Origin: Leishmania donovani
Taxonomy: Eukaryota; Euglenozoa; Kinetoplastea; Trypanosomatida; Trypanosomatidae
Direction: 5' to 3'
Length of the DNA stretch: 64,000 nucleotides
Assembly (NCBI RefSeq): GCF_000227135.1
Contig: NC_018263.1
Span: 1,189,626 to 1,253,625 of the forward strand
Part shown: one piece after another, positions 10,704 through 20,245 of the stretch
How the letters are laid out: every line of letters starts with the position of its first letter
Position numbering within the stretch: position 1 is the first letter of the stretch
Notes under the pieces: model-generated
What the model was told of the DNA's origin: nothing
Databases searched by the model: none
The model's input: only the letters and a program-made list of their open reading frames with translations
Made by a program: the position numbers and the translations under genes

Positions 10704-13277
10704 CTACAGGGAACGCCACCCGCCAGGTCGGCGAAGGAGTAGTCCTTCCTCCTGCATCTGGCTGATCACGACATCAAGCGGATCACCAAAGGCGCTGCTG
10801 CCACCGAGTAGCCCGAAGAGGTGCTCTACTTCCGACGGAGGAACGGCGCCCTCCACCGGGGCTGAGAGACGCTGACGCTGGCGAAGCGCGTCGACAAACA
10901 TCAGTCGGCATCGCTTCTTCGAGGGCGTCTTCTGCGGATGCCAAAGGCCCCGTCCTTCGCGTGATGACATCGCACACATCCCACCTTTCCACTCCCTTCC
11001 CAGAGCCGCAGCATCACCGCTGAATCGACTGGGAGGCGGATAGCCTGCGGGTGCGGGTGCAGCTGTGCTGCCGCCGCAGGCGTCGAAAAACGAGGACTGC
11101 CACGAAGTCATGCGAAGCACCTCAGCTGGGTCGCGGGATGCCATGGCCCCTGAACCACAGCTGCGACGCTGTATCAGATCAGCAAAGGCGACAAGGTGGC
11201 CATGATAGAGCGCCCAGACTTCGTCGCGCATCTGCGCCGTCCAGCCGGCGTCACGGAGGAGCTCCGCGCGCTCCAGCAGTACCCGGGCCCGGGAGAGAGC
11301 GCACAAGATGCGCAGGTGTTCATCGATGGCCAGAGGCGCCGCACGCAGGGAGTCGCTGGCCGCCGAGGGATGACCGATGCGATGCTGTCCGCGGCACGCA
11401 GAGGGAGGCGGGAGAGCGTGGCAGACCGACGGTTGTGCTTCTTCCAGCAGCCCTGCGCAATCCACCAGCTTGCCAATGAACGCGTCGTAGCACGCGGCGT
11501 GGCTCACCACGCTGCTCAGCAGTGCAGGCTCCGCAGCGCGTCGGACAAAATAGCGCACGTCGTCATGAGTCAGTCGCTCTGATAGGGCACTGGGATCGAT
11601 TCTGCGAGAAGTGCTCTGCGAGACGGATGGGCCGCTCTGAGAGTGGTGTGGCGACGATGCTGACAGCTGTGTTGCCCGCGACATGCTGCGTGACGTCGCC
11701 CTGCTGTGCGACGATCTCGCCCTCGACGCGGCGACGACGTCTTGGCTGATGATCGCAGTGTCATCGAGCGAGTTCGTTGGCGCTACGGCGGCGATTAGCG
11801 AGAAGTAAGGCGCTAGTTGCACGGCTGCTGCACTCTCTTCACCGGCAGCAGCGATGATGGTTGACGGGAGCTGATGAACATCGGGACCTCCAGCAGCGGC
11901 GCCTTCTCCTTCTCCGCCCGCTGCGCCGCAGCCGTGCCCGCGCTCCATCGCCTCCAGTAGCGGCGCCATAGCAGCGGCGCCGGCTGCGGTAGAAGGGAGT
12001 TGGTCCAGCACCAGCGTGGAGGCGGTCATGCCGGAGCCTGCCATGAGGACGGCACTGCGTCGCATAGGAAGGGCAGCGGAGAACGAGGAGCCACCGGCAG
12101 CACCGCCGCTACCGCCAGTTCGCACTACGGTGGCCTCAAGCACCTCTGCCTCCAACCCGATAAGCTGCGCCACCTCCCGCAGCAGCGCACTTTTGCCCGT
12201 CTTCGCTGGCCCTACGAGCAGCACGTGCAGTGGGTGCCGATGCGACCCAGCCGCCTCCGGATGGCTTGCATGATACACGATGTACAGCACTACTAATAGG
12301 AGGAGTTCCTTGATGTGCGCCTGCCCCTGCAGCTGCGGGGCAACGCGACGGGCCACGTCGTGGAGGTTGGCTGCCGCGTAGAAGGCAGTGCCGTCTCCCC
12401 ACTTTAGGGCCAGGCGGCTAACATGCTCGTCCTGGCAAAAGATGTGAAGTGCTCCCTTCGTGGTTTCGGCACATGACAGCGTGGCCGACGGAGCAGCCCG
12501 TGCCGGTGCAGCAGCAGCGTGCACCACGAGAAGCTGCTGTTGCTTCTCCGTTGCGGATGTGTAAAGGAGAGCATCGATTGCCACTCCCAGCCATAGGTGG
12601 CGGTGCACCTCCTCGCCGTACGCGACAGCTGCTGCGCGGCTGCGATCGCGGCGCTGCAGCACCAAGTAGAGGGCACGAGTCCACGTCGGCACCAGTGGGA
12701 GCGCATGGCCGCACTCGCCGCACTGAGTTCCTCCGTACAGGAGCGGCAGCACACACAATCGCTGTCGCCTGCTAGGACCATCATGCGCATCTGCCGCTGC
12801 TCCTTCTCGAACCACGCAATGCGGACATGGCTGCGTCTCCCAGCCGGTCTGCAGGAGGTTCTTCGTCGTGGGCTCCACCCGCACACCCACCACCACACAC
12901 CGCTCCCAGAACAGGCGAGATGGATGGTTTGCGGAGTTCCCTGCGGTCACGGCAGCGACCGCGACACCGTCGTCGTTGCCGATCTCGGTGGTCGGCACGA
13001 CAAAGTGCGGCGAAAGCTGCGTCAGACCGCTCTGGTGAGCGAGGCAGCGAAGGAGGTACACGAGGTACGGCTCCCCTGCCATGGCCCACACCTGTGCGCT
13101 CCACTCATCTTGCAGCGTTGACGGCGGCGACTGCGCGCTACGCAAAAGGGCGAGCAGCTCGCCCAGGTGTACGGCGTGTTCTGGTAGTCGATCTGGGTTT
13201 AGAGTTGCGCTGGCGTAGTCGAGCCACCGGATGCTAGCTGCAACGCACTCCGATGCTGCACAGGTTGGGGTGCACAT
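10704..13277 (-). CDS. Divergent MCM-like AAA+ protein (MCM8/9-like), possibly ATPase-degenerate
   Basis: An 857-residue protein with the layout of an MCM helicase subunit. An OB-fold-like stretch carries a C2C2 zinc site (C151, C154, C186, C189), followed by an MCM-type entry phrase and a Walker A motif (GPAKTGKS, K362). The Walker B position reads LVLDQL with D425 present but the catalytic Glu replaced by Gln426. The sensor-1 position in SLIAAVAPTN is A499 where MCMs have Asn, and I cannot find the SRFD arginine finger. A Ser/Arg-rich insert of about 60 residues follows, then a helical MCM C-terminal lid. It is not an obvious MCM2-7 member; MCM8 or MCM9 are the nearest options. The start at 13277 (MCTPT) is preferred over ATG 13418, which lies in the pyrimidine tract before a likely acceptor at 13348. 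Confidence 0.65.
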   Translation of the reverse strand: MCTPTCAASECVAASIRWLDYASATLNPDRLPEHAVHLGELLALLRSAQSPPSTLQDEWSAQVWAMAGEPYLVYLLRCLAHQSGLTQLSPHFVVPTTEIGNDDGVAVAAVTAGNSANHPSRLFWERCVVVGVRVEPTTKNLLQTGWETQPCPHCVVREGAAADAHDGPSRRQRLCVLPLLYGGTQCGECGHALPLVPTWTRALYLVLQRRDRSRAAAVAYGEEVHRHLWLGVAIDALLYTSATEKQQQLLVVHAAAAPARAAPSATLSCAETTKGALHIFCQDEHVSRLALKWGDGTAFYAAANLHDVARRVAPQLQGQAHIKELLLLVVLYIVYHASHPEAAGSHRHPLHVLLVGPAKTGKSALLREVAQLIGLEAEVLEATVVRTGGSGGAAGGSSFSAALPMRRSAVLMAGSGMTASTLVLDQLPSTAAGAAAMAPLLEAMERGHGCGAAGGEGEGAAAGGPDVHQLPSTIIAAAGEESAAAVQLAPYFSLIAAVAPTNSLDDTAIISQDVVAASRARSSHSRATSRSMSRATQLSASSPHHSQSGPSVSQSTSRRIDPSALSERLTHDDVRYFVRRAAEPALLSSVVSHAACYDAFIGKLVDCAGLLEEAQPSVCHALPPPSACRGQHRIGHPSAASDSLRAAPLAIDEHLRILCALSRARVLLERAELLRDAGWTAQMRDEVWALYHGHLVAFADLIQRRSCGSGAMASRDPAEVLRMTSWQSSFFDACGGSTAAPAPAGYPPPSRFSGDAAALGREWKGGMCAMSSREGRGLWHPQKTPSKKRCRLMFVDALRQRQRLSAPVEGAVPPSEVEHLFGLLGGSSAFGDPLDVVISQMQEEGLLLRRPGGWRSL

Positions 13278-13784
13278 GCTGCTTGCTGTCTCGATCGTAT
13301 CTTCGGCGTGTTTCGACCTGCGCCCGTACCTGAACGCGAGCTTGTGTCTATAGATGCGCGACAAGGCAGTTGAACGCCAGGGCAAAATGGGGTAGAGGAA
13401 GTAGTGGAAGGGGTACATGGGGGAGGCAAAGGGGGGGGGCAGTGCATATGCAGGCTTGGCTGAGCCCCACCCAGGACGAGAGGGAGAGTCCCGAATGCGT
13501 AACAGGCACCCACCGCAGGAGAAGCCAGATTTTCCTTGTCTTCTTCGTTTTCTTAGGCGAAGTTAAGCCGACTATCTCGTGCAGAGGCACATGCGCAGCA
13601 GTCGGACGAAGAATGCGAGTCACCAGAGCCAATGCACAGACTCAAACCCACCCACACTGCTCTCGACTCCGACGATGCGAGACACTTTAGAGGGCAAATG
13701 GAGGACAAGCCTAGTCGACGGGGGCGAGCATGGCAACTTCGGGGAGGGAGGGAGGAGCCTCCCCCCTGCTTCGCCTCTTCACTC
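13278..13784. other. 5' flank of MCM-like gene and downstream spacer of the small gene
   Basis: About 500 bp without a gene; contains the candidate acceptor tract at 13348-13440, including a run of G on the plus strand at 13431-13439. Confidence 0.6.
13348..13440 (-). promoter_or_regulatory. Candidate trans-splice acceptor deciding the MCM-like start
   Basis: The minus strand is almost all C and T from 13440 to about 13380, then reaches CTATAG at 13348-13353. An in-frame ATG at 13418 falls within the tract and codes for an implausible Phe/Tyr/Pro peptide, which argues for initiation at 13277. Confidence 0.4.
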
Positions 13785-14027
13785 TCAGTGTGTGTGTAGG
13801 TTCAGGGTGCCTTTTGCGTGTTCGTCCGCGTCGCTGCCAATTTTCCACTGAGCAGCGTGCTTGCGGAGAGCCTGCTTCAGTGAGTGCTTGTATGCCTCTA
13901 CATACAACTCTCCCGCCAATTCGCTGAGCGCTTGCCGGTACGCCTCGCTCTGAATGTGGATGGCATGCTGCACGCTCTCGCGCGAGGCCATGGCGAGGTC
14001 TTGATCCTCAAATGGCGCGCTATCCAT
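13785..14027 (-). CDS. Small helical protein, unknown function
   Basis: An 80-residue frame starting at the first true ATG (MDSAPFEDQD). The frame extends nine codons upstream only through a TTG. It is rich in Ala, Glu, Gln and His with an amphipathic helical pattern (HIQSEAYRQALSELAGELYV), without signal peptide or membrane segment. The composition looks like a real small protein rather than UTR noise, because it lacks the Pro/Ser/Arg/His bias of chance frames here. I do not recognise a family; a subunit of a larger complex is possible. It has ordinary spacing (about 500 bp) to the MCM-like gene. Confidence 0.55.
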   Translation of the reverse strand: MDSAPFEDQDLAMASRESVQHAIHIQSEAYRQALSELAGELYVEAYKHSLKQALRKHAAQWKIGSDADEHAKGTLNLHTH

Positions 14028-14840
14028 TCGCACTTTTGGTGACGATAGGGGCAACGTTGCTCAGCAGAGCTGGCAAGGCGTTTTTCTTGCTCCTTTTGTG
14101 CCAAGGAAACACCTTGCCCAGTAGAGGGGGCAGTGAAGCACGTGGCAGGGCAGGCTTAGAGCGGTGGGGGATGGAGAAGAGTATGGTGACATGGGAGCCA
14201 CCTAATGTCACATAAAATGCGTTACGCGCAGAGAGGAGGGGGAGGCCGGCTGTGCGCCATGCGGAGCGCCGACTCCGTGGCCTTCGCGGCACGCTGAACC
14301 TATCATATTCGCGTCCCTCTCTAGCGAACGAACGTGACGGAGAGCGCGACGCTCCACGCACACGTACGCTACAGTGGGTCATTACACCTCTCCACCTGCA
14401 AAAGAGTGTGTGTGGACAAAGCAAGTGAATATATTCTGTGGTTCAGTTTGTGGCAAAGGAAAAGGGAGCCCAAAACACCAACTTGCAGGCGCGCAGAGGC
14501 GGGACGGGAGGTGACTGCCACACCAAGCGTCTACACGGGGCGCAGTGACTAGGCGGCGCATGCTTGATTGCCTCTTCCCCCTTACTTCCAACAACTTGAA
14601 CGTAGATGCACCGACAGAGAACAGCAGTGAAAGCACGATACGCGTAGAATTGTCCCTCCCCGACACACCTGCATATGAGAGTACATACCTCCGCTGGGGA
14701 TGCGGAGCGCGCGCGCACACACACAACACTTTCCTTTGCCTTACGGGTGCCATGTTTTGGGTGCCCCCCCCCCCCAGCCTTGCCAGTGGCCTCGCTTTTA
14801 CCCTGAAAAACACGTTCATCTTCTCCATGGGCGTCATGCT
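14028..14840. other. Spacer, non-coding
   Basis: About 800 bp between the mitochondrial-protein stop and the small gene start. Holds a 12-C run at 14764-14775 just downstream of the mitochondrial-protein stop and no credible open frame. Confidence 0.65.
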
Positions 14841-15881
14841 TTACGACTGCGAGCTGCGAGAATTATTAAAGCGTGCAGTACGCGCGTTGGCCCGTGAGCC
14901 GGAGGAGTTGAAGAAGGTCTTTGGCCCGGCAGACACGTTAGGCTTGCGCATGCGAGCAGCTTCCCTGCGAATGTTCACCCGCACGGAGTTGTGCGTTGGC
15001 AGATTACCGTCGTAGTTCATCCAGTCTAGCACATGCTGCGTGCGGTTGCGCAACTGCGGTACTACCTCCTCCGGCTCGTAGTCCCACTTGACGAGGTGGC
15101 TCATGCGCTCCTCAGGCGTGTCGCCGTACCACTGGTAGTTCACGCGCACGTACTGGTTCTGCAGAGGACGCTCACTGAGCAATCTCATCACCTCCTTAGG
15201 GTTCTTCACTGCGTTGCCTATTTCGTTGCAGGCGCTCACGATGCCGTTCAGAACCTCCTCGGCACCCTCCTTCACGGTCTGACCAGCCTGCGGCTTTACA
15301 GGAATGAGTTTGTGTGTGCCGTCGAGGCAGTGGACGACAATCCATGGTGTTTCGCTGTACTCGAGTAGCATCTCCGCCTCCACGTACACATGCGAGTTGT
15401 GGAAGGTGATGGGGATCAGATATGCCTGCGACACACGTTTCGCCACTCGTGCCGCCAGCTCTCCCAGCGGTGTGCTCTGCCGCTGACTATAATAGACATA
15501 AATGGACTTGGTGTACGGGTGTACCTTGATGACATTCTCAAGCAGCAGCGCGTATGGCCAGATGACCTCGGCGGCTTCGTTGCCAAACTGCGCCTTGGGC
15601 TTTGGCAGCCCCTTGAACGGCTCAAGCTCGTCCCATGCCTCGCGCATCTGTAAGTCCCACTTCTTTATGAATTGATACTGTGCCGCCTCCTTGGGTGCGG
15701 TCTGGCGCTTGCCAGGACCGCGGTGCATACCGGTGGGCTTGCGGTCGGTTGAGGTGGGCACATCCTGCACCTGCTCCAGCCCAAGCAAGAGTCGCGTCGG
15801 GCCGGCACCAAAGCTGCGCGCGGAAGTCCAGAGAGCGGCTGTGGGCCGCGCGAATGCCGCGCTGTGAGCACTAGACAACAT
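14841..15881 (-). CDS. Probable mitochondrial protein, possibly mitoribosome-associated
   Basis: A 346-residue protein starting MLSSAHSAAF, with an Arg/Ala/Ser-rich N-terminus lacking acidic residues that looks like a mitochondrial targeting peptide. The middle (about residues 115-200) alternates beta and helix, including PYTKSIYVYYSQ and ETPWIVVHCLDG. This is loosely reminiscent of the thioredoxin-like L51/S25/CI-B8 ribosomal fold, where a terminal strand runs into a '..LDG' turn. The C-terminus is basic and Ser/Arg/Asn-rich (NSSGSRANARTARFNNSRSS). The charge and targeting suggest a mitoribosomal or RNA-associated role, but I do not recognise the family. The start at 15881 follows a pyrimidine tract and AG at 16055; a longer in-frame extension to 16109 begins inside that tract. 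Confidence 0.6.
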   Translation of the reverse strand: MLSSAHSAAFARPTAALWTSARSFGAGPTRLLLGLEQVQDVPTSTDRKPTGMHRGPGKRQTAPKEAAQYQFIKKWDLQMREAWDELEPFKGLPKPKAQFGNEAAEVIWPYALLLENVIKVHPYTKSIYVYYSQRQSTPLGELAARVAKRVSQAYLIPITFHNSHVYVEAEMLLEYSETPWIVVHCLDGTHKLIPVKPQAGQTVKEGAEEVLNGIVSACNEIGNAVKNPKEVMRLLSERPLQNQYVRVNYQWYGDTPEERMSHLVKWDYEPEEVVPQLRNRTQHVLDWMNYDGNLPTHNSVRVNIRREAARMRKPNVSAGPKTFFNSSGSRANARTARFNNSRSSQS

Positions 15882-16835
15882 CGTTATGCACACTGGCTCG
15901 AAGAGCGGGAGCCGGCACACAGGCGCGCTCAAAGCACAGCGGCGAGGGCCTCCTCCTCGCACAAAGTGCGTGCTGGGCGGAGCACGTCGCGAGCCAGCGG
16001 CGACACGAGAAAAGCAAAGGGAGAGCGACCGTCGCAGTCGCCGACTTGACAGAGCTGCGCACAGGAGGAAAGGAAGTGGCGTGGAGAAGAAGGAGTGCAG
16101 GCAGGCCACGTAGAGAGTATGACAAATTCAGAGAGTTTGGCGGCATGCAAACAGTGTCCCGCAAAGAGGGTGGGACAGGCGTGGATGGCGTATTAGCGAC
16201 AGCGTGACCTCCTCCCCCAGCCCCGCAGCTGCGCTGAGATGCGGCACATGCCCCATCCCTCTCTCCATTCATGGTTCCACGCGGTGCGGTCGAATTGTGT
16301 GGCCATTCCTATTTTCCCTTGAACTCGCATCCCGTTAGAGATTCCATGCTTCTGTCTTTGCGTAGAGCCAAGAGGGAGCACGCGCCCGGCCGATTCACCA
16401 GAAACGCGCGCCCATCGAGTTATGTACGTTGCGAAGATAGAATTTGCGTTCGAAGACGCCTTATCCACCCATGTCACGGAGGTCGCGAGATGGTTGAGTG
16501 CGCATTTTGCCCAGCTTCCCGACGTGATCACTGCTGAGACGCGCGGCTGCATCGCCATGGGCTTGTTTGCTCTCCCACCGTGCCGCCCTCTGGAGCAACG
16601 GAATTCGCTGCAAGACGGTGCAGTTTACCCTTACTTCGGCTCGGCCATCCTTGCCAGCAGGCGAGAGAAGCGCACCCAGAGACAAGCGCCAACCGAACAA
16701 GACAAATCAGAACAAAAGGAGATCAGCAGACCATGTGGATTCGGCGAGGAGGGGGAGTAAAGGGAGCAGAGGCACGCACCACACGAATGCGAGCACACAC
16801 GCTCAACGCCCCCCCTTCATGTTTCCACACCCGAA
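15882..16835. other. Spacer upstream of the mitochondrial-protein gene
   Basis: Holds the acceptor-like tract at 16055-16096 and the PHF5A 3' flank. The part from 16270 to 16620 is complex rather than repetitive, and short open frames occur on both strands, but none shows a domain; I leave it unassigned. Confidence 0.55.
16055..16096 (-). promoter_or_regulatory. Candidate trans-splice acceptor for the mitochondrial-protein gene
   Basis: The minus strand reads CTCCTTCTTCTCCACGCCAC then more C/T and GCGCAG. The AG at 16055 leaves a 5' UTR of about 170 nt to the ATG at 15881. Confidence 0.4.
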
Positions 16836-17177
16836 TCACTGCGATACAGCGGCACGGAGAGCAGCCAACCGCTGCTGGCGCGTCTGGTTCAACACGCGTG
16901 GGCAGCCATCCCTGTCCTTTTCCAAGGCTACGCAGTAAGAGCAGTAGTAGGCCACATCGGTCACTCGCCGAGAGCCGCACATGATGCACGCCTCTTCACC
17001 TTCGGCAGCCAGTACACTGCAGTCTTCGCAGAGGTGCACCTCGCGCATTGTGTCGACGATCTCGCTGAACTGCAGGTCGCAAATGACACAGCGACCCTCG
17101 TGCAGGCGGCACACGTAGCCGAGGGCGGTGCCGGCCGTCTTGCGGCACATCTGTAAATCCTTTGAGTGGCGGAGCAT
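16836..17177 (-). CDS. PHF5A: SF3b subunit PHF5A/Rds3 (SF3b14b)
   Basis: A 113-residue protein that aligns end to end with PHF5A (110 residues in human). Shared features are the opening MCRKTAG, the RCVICD knuckle, LCEDC, the CxxC pair ACIMC, YYCSYC and the strongly conserved LEKDRDGCPR. PHF5A is a small triple-zinc protein in SF3b that helps bind the branch-point region of U2 snRNP. Here it would act in both trans-splicing and the few cis-spliced introns. Differences from the human protein: the second Cys of the LCEKC pair is His (VCRLH), a change that could still hold zinc, and a few residues are inserted before LCEDC. The basic C-terminal tail is shorter. The first ATG aligns with the human start. 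Confidence 0.92.
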   Translation of the reverse strand: MLRHSKDLQMCRKTAGTALGYVCRLHEGRCVICDLQFSEIVDTMREVHLCEDCSVLAAEGEEACIMCGSRRVTDVAYYCSYCVALEKDRDGCPRVLNQTRQQRLAALRAAVSQ

Positions 17178-18598
17178 TGCCGGGTTCTCGGTTTCCTTTC
17201 CCCGATGATTCCGGCGTTTTGGTTACGGGAACGGCACTCTCAGTGCGCTCACCCCCTCCCCCCTCTTCTCCTCTCCTTCTCTGAGAGTTGCAGCGAAGCC
17301 GTAGAGACAGCGCGGGCAAAGTTGCGGAGAGACGAATGCCGTTGGTGACCGAGATGAAGAGAACTTGAGCGGGACGGGAAGTGTGTGTGCGTGTGGGGGA
17401 GCGGAGGGACAAAACAGTTGAATGCAATGCGTAAGAACCGAGGGGGAGCGAGCGCGCGAGCGAGAATACCAACACCTAGAGGTGGCGCCAATCTGCAGCG
17501 CATAGCCGGTCAAATGGAATAACGCAGCGAGCAGCCCCCCACCGGACCCGTACGTGTTGACGCGGAAACGGCGGAGAGGCCTGGAAAGGGAAGTGAGGTA
17601 GAGCAGCGGCGGTAATAACGACCCCTTCGCACGCATCTGCGACAATAAACTGAATCGTTCGTGCCCATGTCTCTCTTGAAGGGACGCGGAGGAGAAGGAG
17701 GAGGGAGAGAGGAAGGCGACCGCCGTGGCGAGATGGCATTTGAAACGGCCATTTTGCGCCCTCTTTCCGCATCACTCCACCCGGGCGCACCCGCATCTAG
17801 AGGCGTGCGCAATGAAAAGAGCTTTTTTCTTCGTACACATGCATTACCAGCGGCAGCAGCAGCAGCGTGGACGAATCAACATTTCAGAAGCAGCCACCTC
17901 AAAAAAGTACGACAAGAAGCAACCAATATCGACAAAACAAAAACAGGCAGCCGTGCTACTTTGTGCACGGGGTAGAGCTGCACAGCGTAGAGGAGGCACG
18001 CTGCATCTCCTCTTATTCCTCCCCAATCCCGCGATTCCCCGGCGCGAAGATTAGGTGCGTGCGGAGCAGCAAGCCTCGTCCGTGACACCATACCGTGCTG
18101 CCTCCACAAGCACATGCCATTGCAGCCTTTCGACCTTGGATCTTTTCGTTCCAGCAGACGGTACCCGAGTTGGGACGCTCTTCCTTTTCTTTCTGTGGCT
18201 CATCCCTTGCTCAGCCGCTGATCGGGGTGCTTCTCTTCGTCTGCTCTTTGAACAGACGAGTCCGTGTGCGGGGTGGTTGAATAGTGGCCAGCCGGCCAGT
18301 ACCCGCACAGCGCGAGAGGAGCGAGGAAACACACCCATTCACATACCAAAGCAGAGAGGGTGAGCAGCGACCAGATCGTCTCTCTTCTGTGCTGCACGGG
18401 AACAGGGCAGGGGGAGACGTCGATGCAGGAGAGGGTGTGGTTGGGTGAACGATGCGCAGCAAGAGACAACGCAGTATGCAATACTGCGAGACGGACATTC
18501 ACGCGCCGTCGGCGAGAGAGAGGGTGTGGTTAGTGGTGGTGGTGGTGGGGGGGGGTGGATGGGGCGGTGACGACACTGGGCGCTCTCAGTCTGCACCT
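17178..18598. other. Spacer, non-coding
   Basis: About 1.4 kb between the RING gene stop and the PHF5A start. Includes a GGT/G-rich tract at 18530-18564 near the RING stop. No open frame with a recognisable domain. Confidence 0.65.
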
Positions 18599-20245
18599 CT
18601 ACTCCATTCTCCGCCGCGATGGCAAGTCTTCTGTCGCTGCAACTCCAGAAGAAGCTGTGTTTCGCGCGCTTGTGCCGCTTCCAGGGGTGCTTTCCGGCGG
18701 CGGTCGCTGCCGCTTGCGACGTCCTGAGGTGCCGTGATACGGGGGCAGCGGCGTTGACTCTGCTGGAAGGAGCGGCGTCTCCGTGAAAAGAAGGGCATCG
18801 ATAGCGGCGCTTTCTCTCACGCGGCCCACCGTTTCTTCTTTGTGACGCTCTTGCGGTGACGCGGCGGCGCGGGTGCCTTCGGAGAAGAGCTGCTGCTGGC
18901 GGTGAAGGGCCAGTGACCGGCGCTTGGCATCGACGCGCTGTAGCTCCTCATAGTGTGGCAGCCTTCGAAGCTCGACTGGAAGCGATGGCGACTGCGACAG
19001 CGCGTCAGCACCGCTGCGACTCATATATCGGCTTGATGAACGGGCTAAGGGAGCGGCGGCTGGCAGCCGCGGGGCAAGCGGCTGCAGCGACCCCGTGAAG
19101 CCGCCGCCAGCTGCAGGTACACGCATATCCAGCGAAACCCGCGGCTGCCGTGAAATGCGCTCATGGTGAGCCGCCGCGAAGTGTTGATGACGCGACTGCG
19201 CAGCAGGTTGCCGACACGTCGGGCACACAGCAGCGCGGATGAGCCAGGAGCGCACACACGCTCCGTGAAACGTGTGTCCACATGGCAGGCATTTCACACT
19301 CTCTCCATCCACAAAGTCGTCGAGGCAGATGCCACACGTCTTCGTCGGGTCCGCGGCGACGGAAGGAAAACGATCAAGCACCTGGCGATAGTGATGCAGC
19401 TTGCCTGAGGCCAGCGTGATGAAGTAGAGGCGCACCAGCATGAAGCACTGCATCCACATCGGGGTAGAGGACGAGGTGTAGTACCACGCCGTGGCGGCGC
19501 ACGCGACAGCGTAGAGGTACTGCATGTAGAGGTCGTGCACCTCGGTGAACGGGTTCAGGCCGGAGTCCTCGAGTGCTCGCACGGCGATAAGATCGACCTG
19601 GCTGGCCAGAGACTTGAGTACTCTGTAGCCCCACATCCGCATCACTGACGTCGCCAGCGTGCATGCGCTGCGCAGCCCCACTTCCACAATGTACACAATA
19701 GACGTGTACCACATCAGAAGCGAGCCTGTCCCGCCCTGGGTCCTCTCCTCCGTTGGGAGAAGGGTGTAGTACGCCCACTGCAGCGCGCACCCCGTGCAGC
19801 ACAACAGAGACCCTAAAACAAAAAGGACATGCTCGGCTGCGGATTGCGACTGCCACCAACGAATGCTTAGCTCTGTTCGGGTGGCAAGAGCGGAGAGGGC
19901 GATGCGCGTCACCAAGGCGGCCGTCCAAAACTGCAGGGCGTTGCCGACCAGCAGTGCAAGGCTCACCACGTCTGCAATGGAGTAGAACTGCGACTGCGTC
20001 TGGAGGAAGTCGAGGGAGCCGTTCGGGCTCCAGAACGTGCGGAAGCGGCACAGAAGAGAGACGACCCGGTGGCAGCAGCTAAAGAACAGGTGGAAGGCCA
20101 GGTCCACCTTCATGGCGATCATGGAGACAATGAAGGCGGTCAGCACCCGCGAAACGATGAGAGAGGTGTTCCAGTACAGCAGGAGCCCTGCCACAAGGGC
20201 GAGGGAGTATGGCCCCAACGTCAGAATCGGCACTGTTGCGTACAT
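18599..20245 (-). CDS. Multi-pass membrane RING-H2 E3 ubiquitin ligase, Hrd1-like
   Basis: A 548-residue protein. The first 290 residues hold about six hydrophobic segments (near 5-25, 30-57, 88-118, 138-160, 176-200 and 240-280). A RING-H2 finger follows at 304-344: CGIC, CLPCGHTFH, and CPTCRQ, i.e. C3H2C3 ligands. The phrase HGACVRSWL before CPTC is close to Hrd1/synoviolin. Membrane part first, then RING, then a disordered Ser/Arg/Pro-rich tail of about 200 residues is the Hrd1/gp78 plan. This suggests an ER-associated degradation ligase that moves misfolded proteins to ubiquitin. Other membrane RING ligases share parts of this plan, so I give no symbol. The start (MYATVPILTL) leads directly into the first membrane segment. 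Confidence 0.8.
   Translation of the reverse strand: MYATVPILTLGPYSLALVAGLLLYWNTSLIVSRVLTAFIVSMIAMKVDLAFHLFFSCCHRVVSLLCRFRTFWSPNGSLDFLQTQSQFYSIADVVSLALLVGNALQFWTAALVTRIALSALATRTELSIRWWQSQSAAEHVLFVLGSLLCCTGCALQWAYYTLLPTEERTQGGTGSLLMWYTSIVYIVEVGLRSACTLATSVMRMWGYRVLKSLASQVDLIAVRALEDSGLNPFTEVHDLYMQYLYAVACAATAWYYTSSSTPMWMQCFMLVRLYFITLASGKLHHYRQVLDRFPSVAADPTKTCGICLDDFVDGESVKCLPCGHTFHGACVRSWLIRAAVCPTCRQPAAQSRHQHFAAAHHERISRQPRVSLDMRVPAAGGGFTGSLQPLAPRLPAAAPLARSSSRYMSRSGADALSQSPSLPVELRRLPHYEELQRVDAKRRSLALHRQQQLFSEGTRAAASPQERHKEETVGRVRESAAIDALLFTETPLLPAESTPLPPYHGTSGRRKRQRPPPESTPGSGTSARNTASSGVAATEDLPSRRRME

Noticed and set aside
14382..14837. A 151-codon minus-strand frame downstream of the mitochondrial-protein gene
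   Set aside because: It passes through a 12-C run and has no domain; composition resembles UTR noise.
16422..16760. A 112-codon plus-strand frame starting MYVAKIEFAFEDA that looks partly protein-like
   Set aside because: It is opposite to the transcription direction of the unit and its second half is Arg/Gln/Lys noise; no family match by eye.
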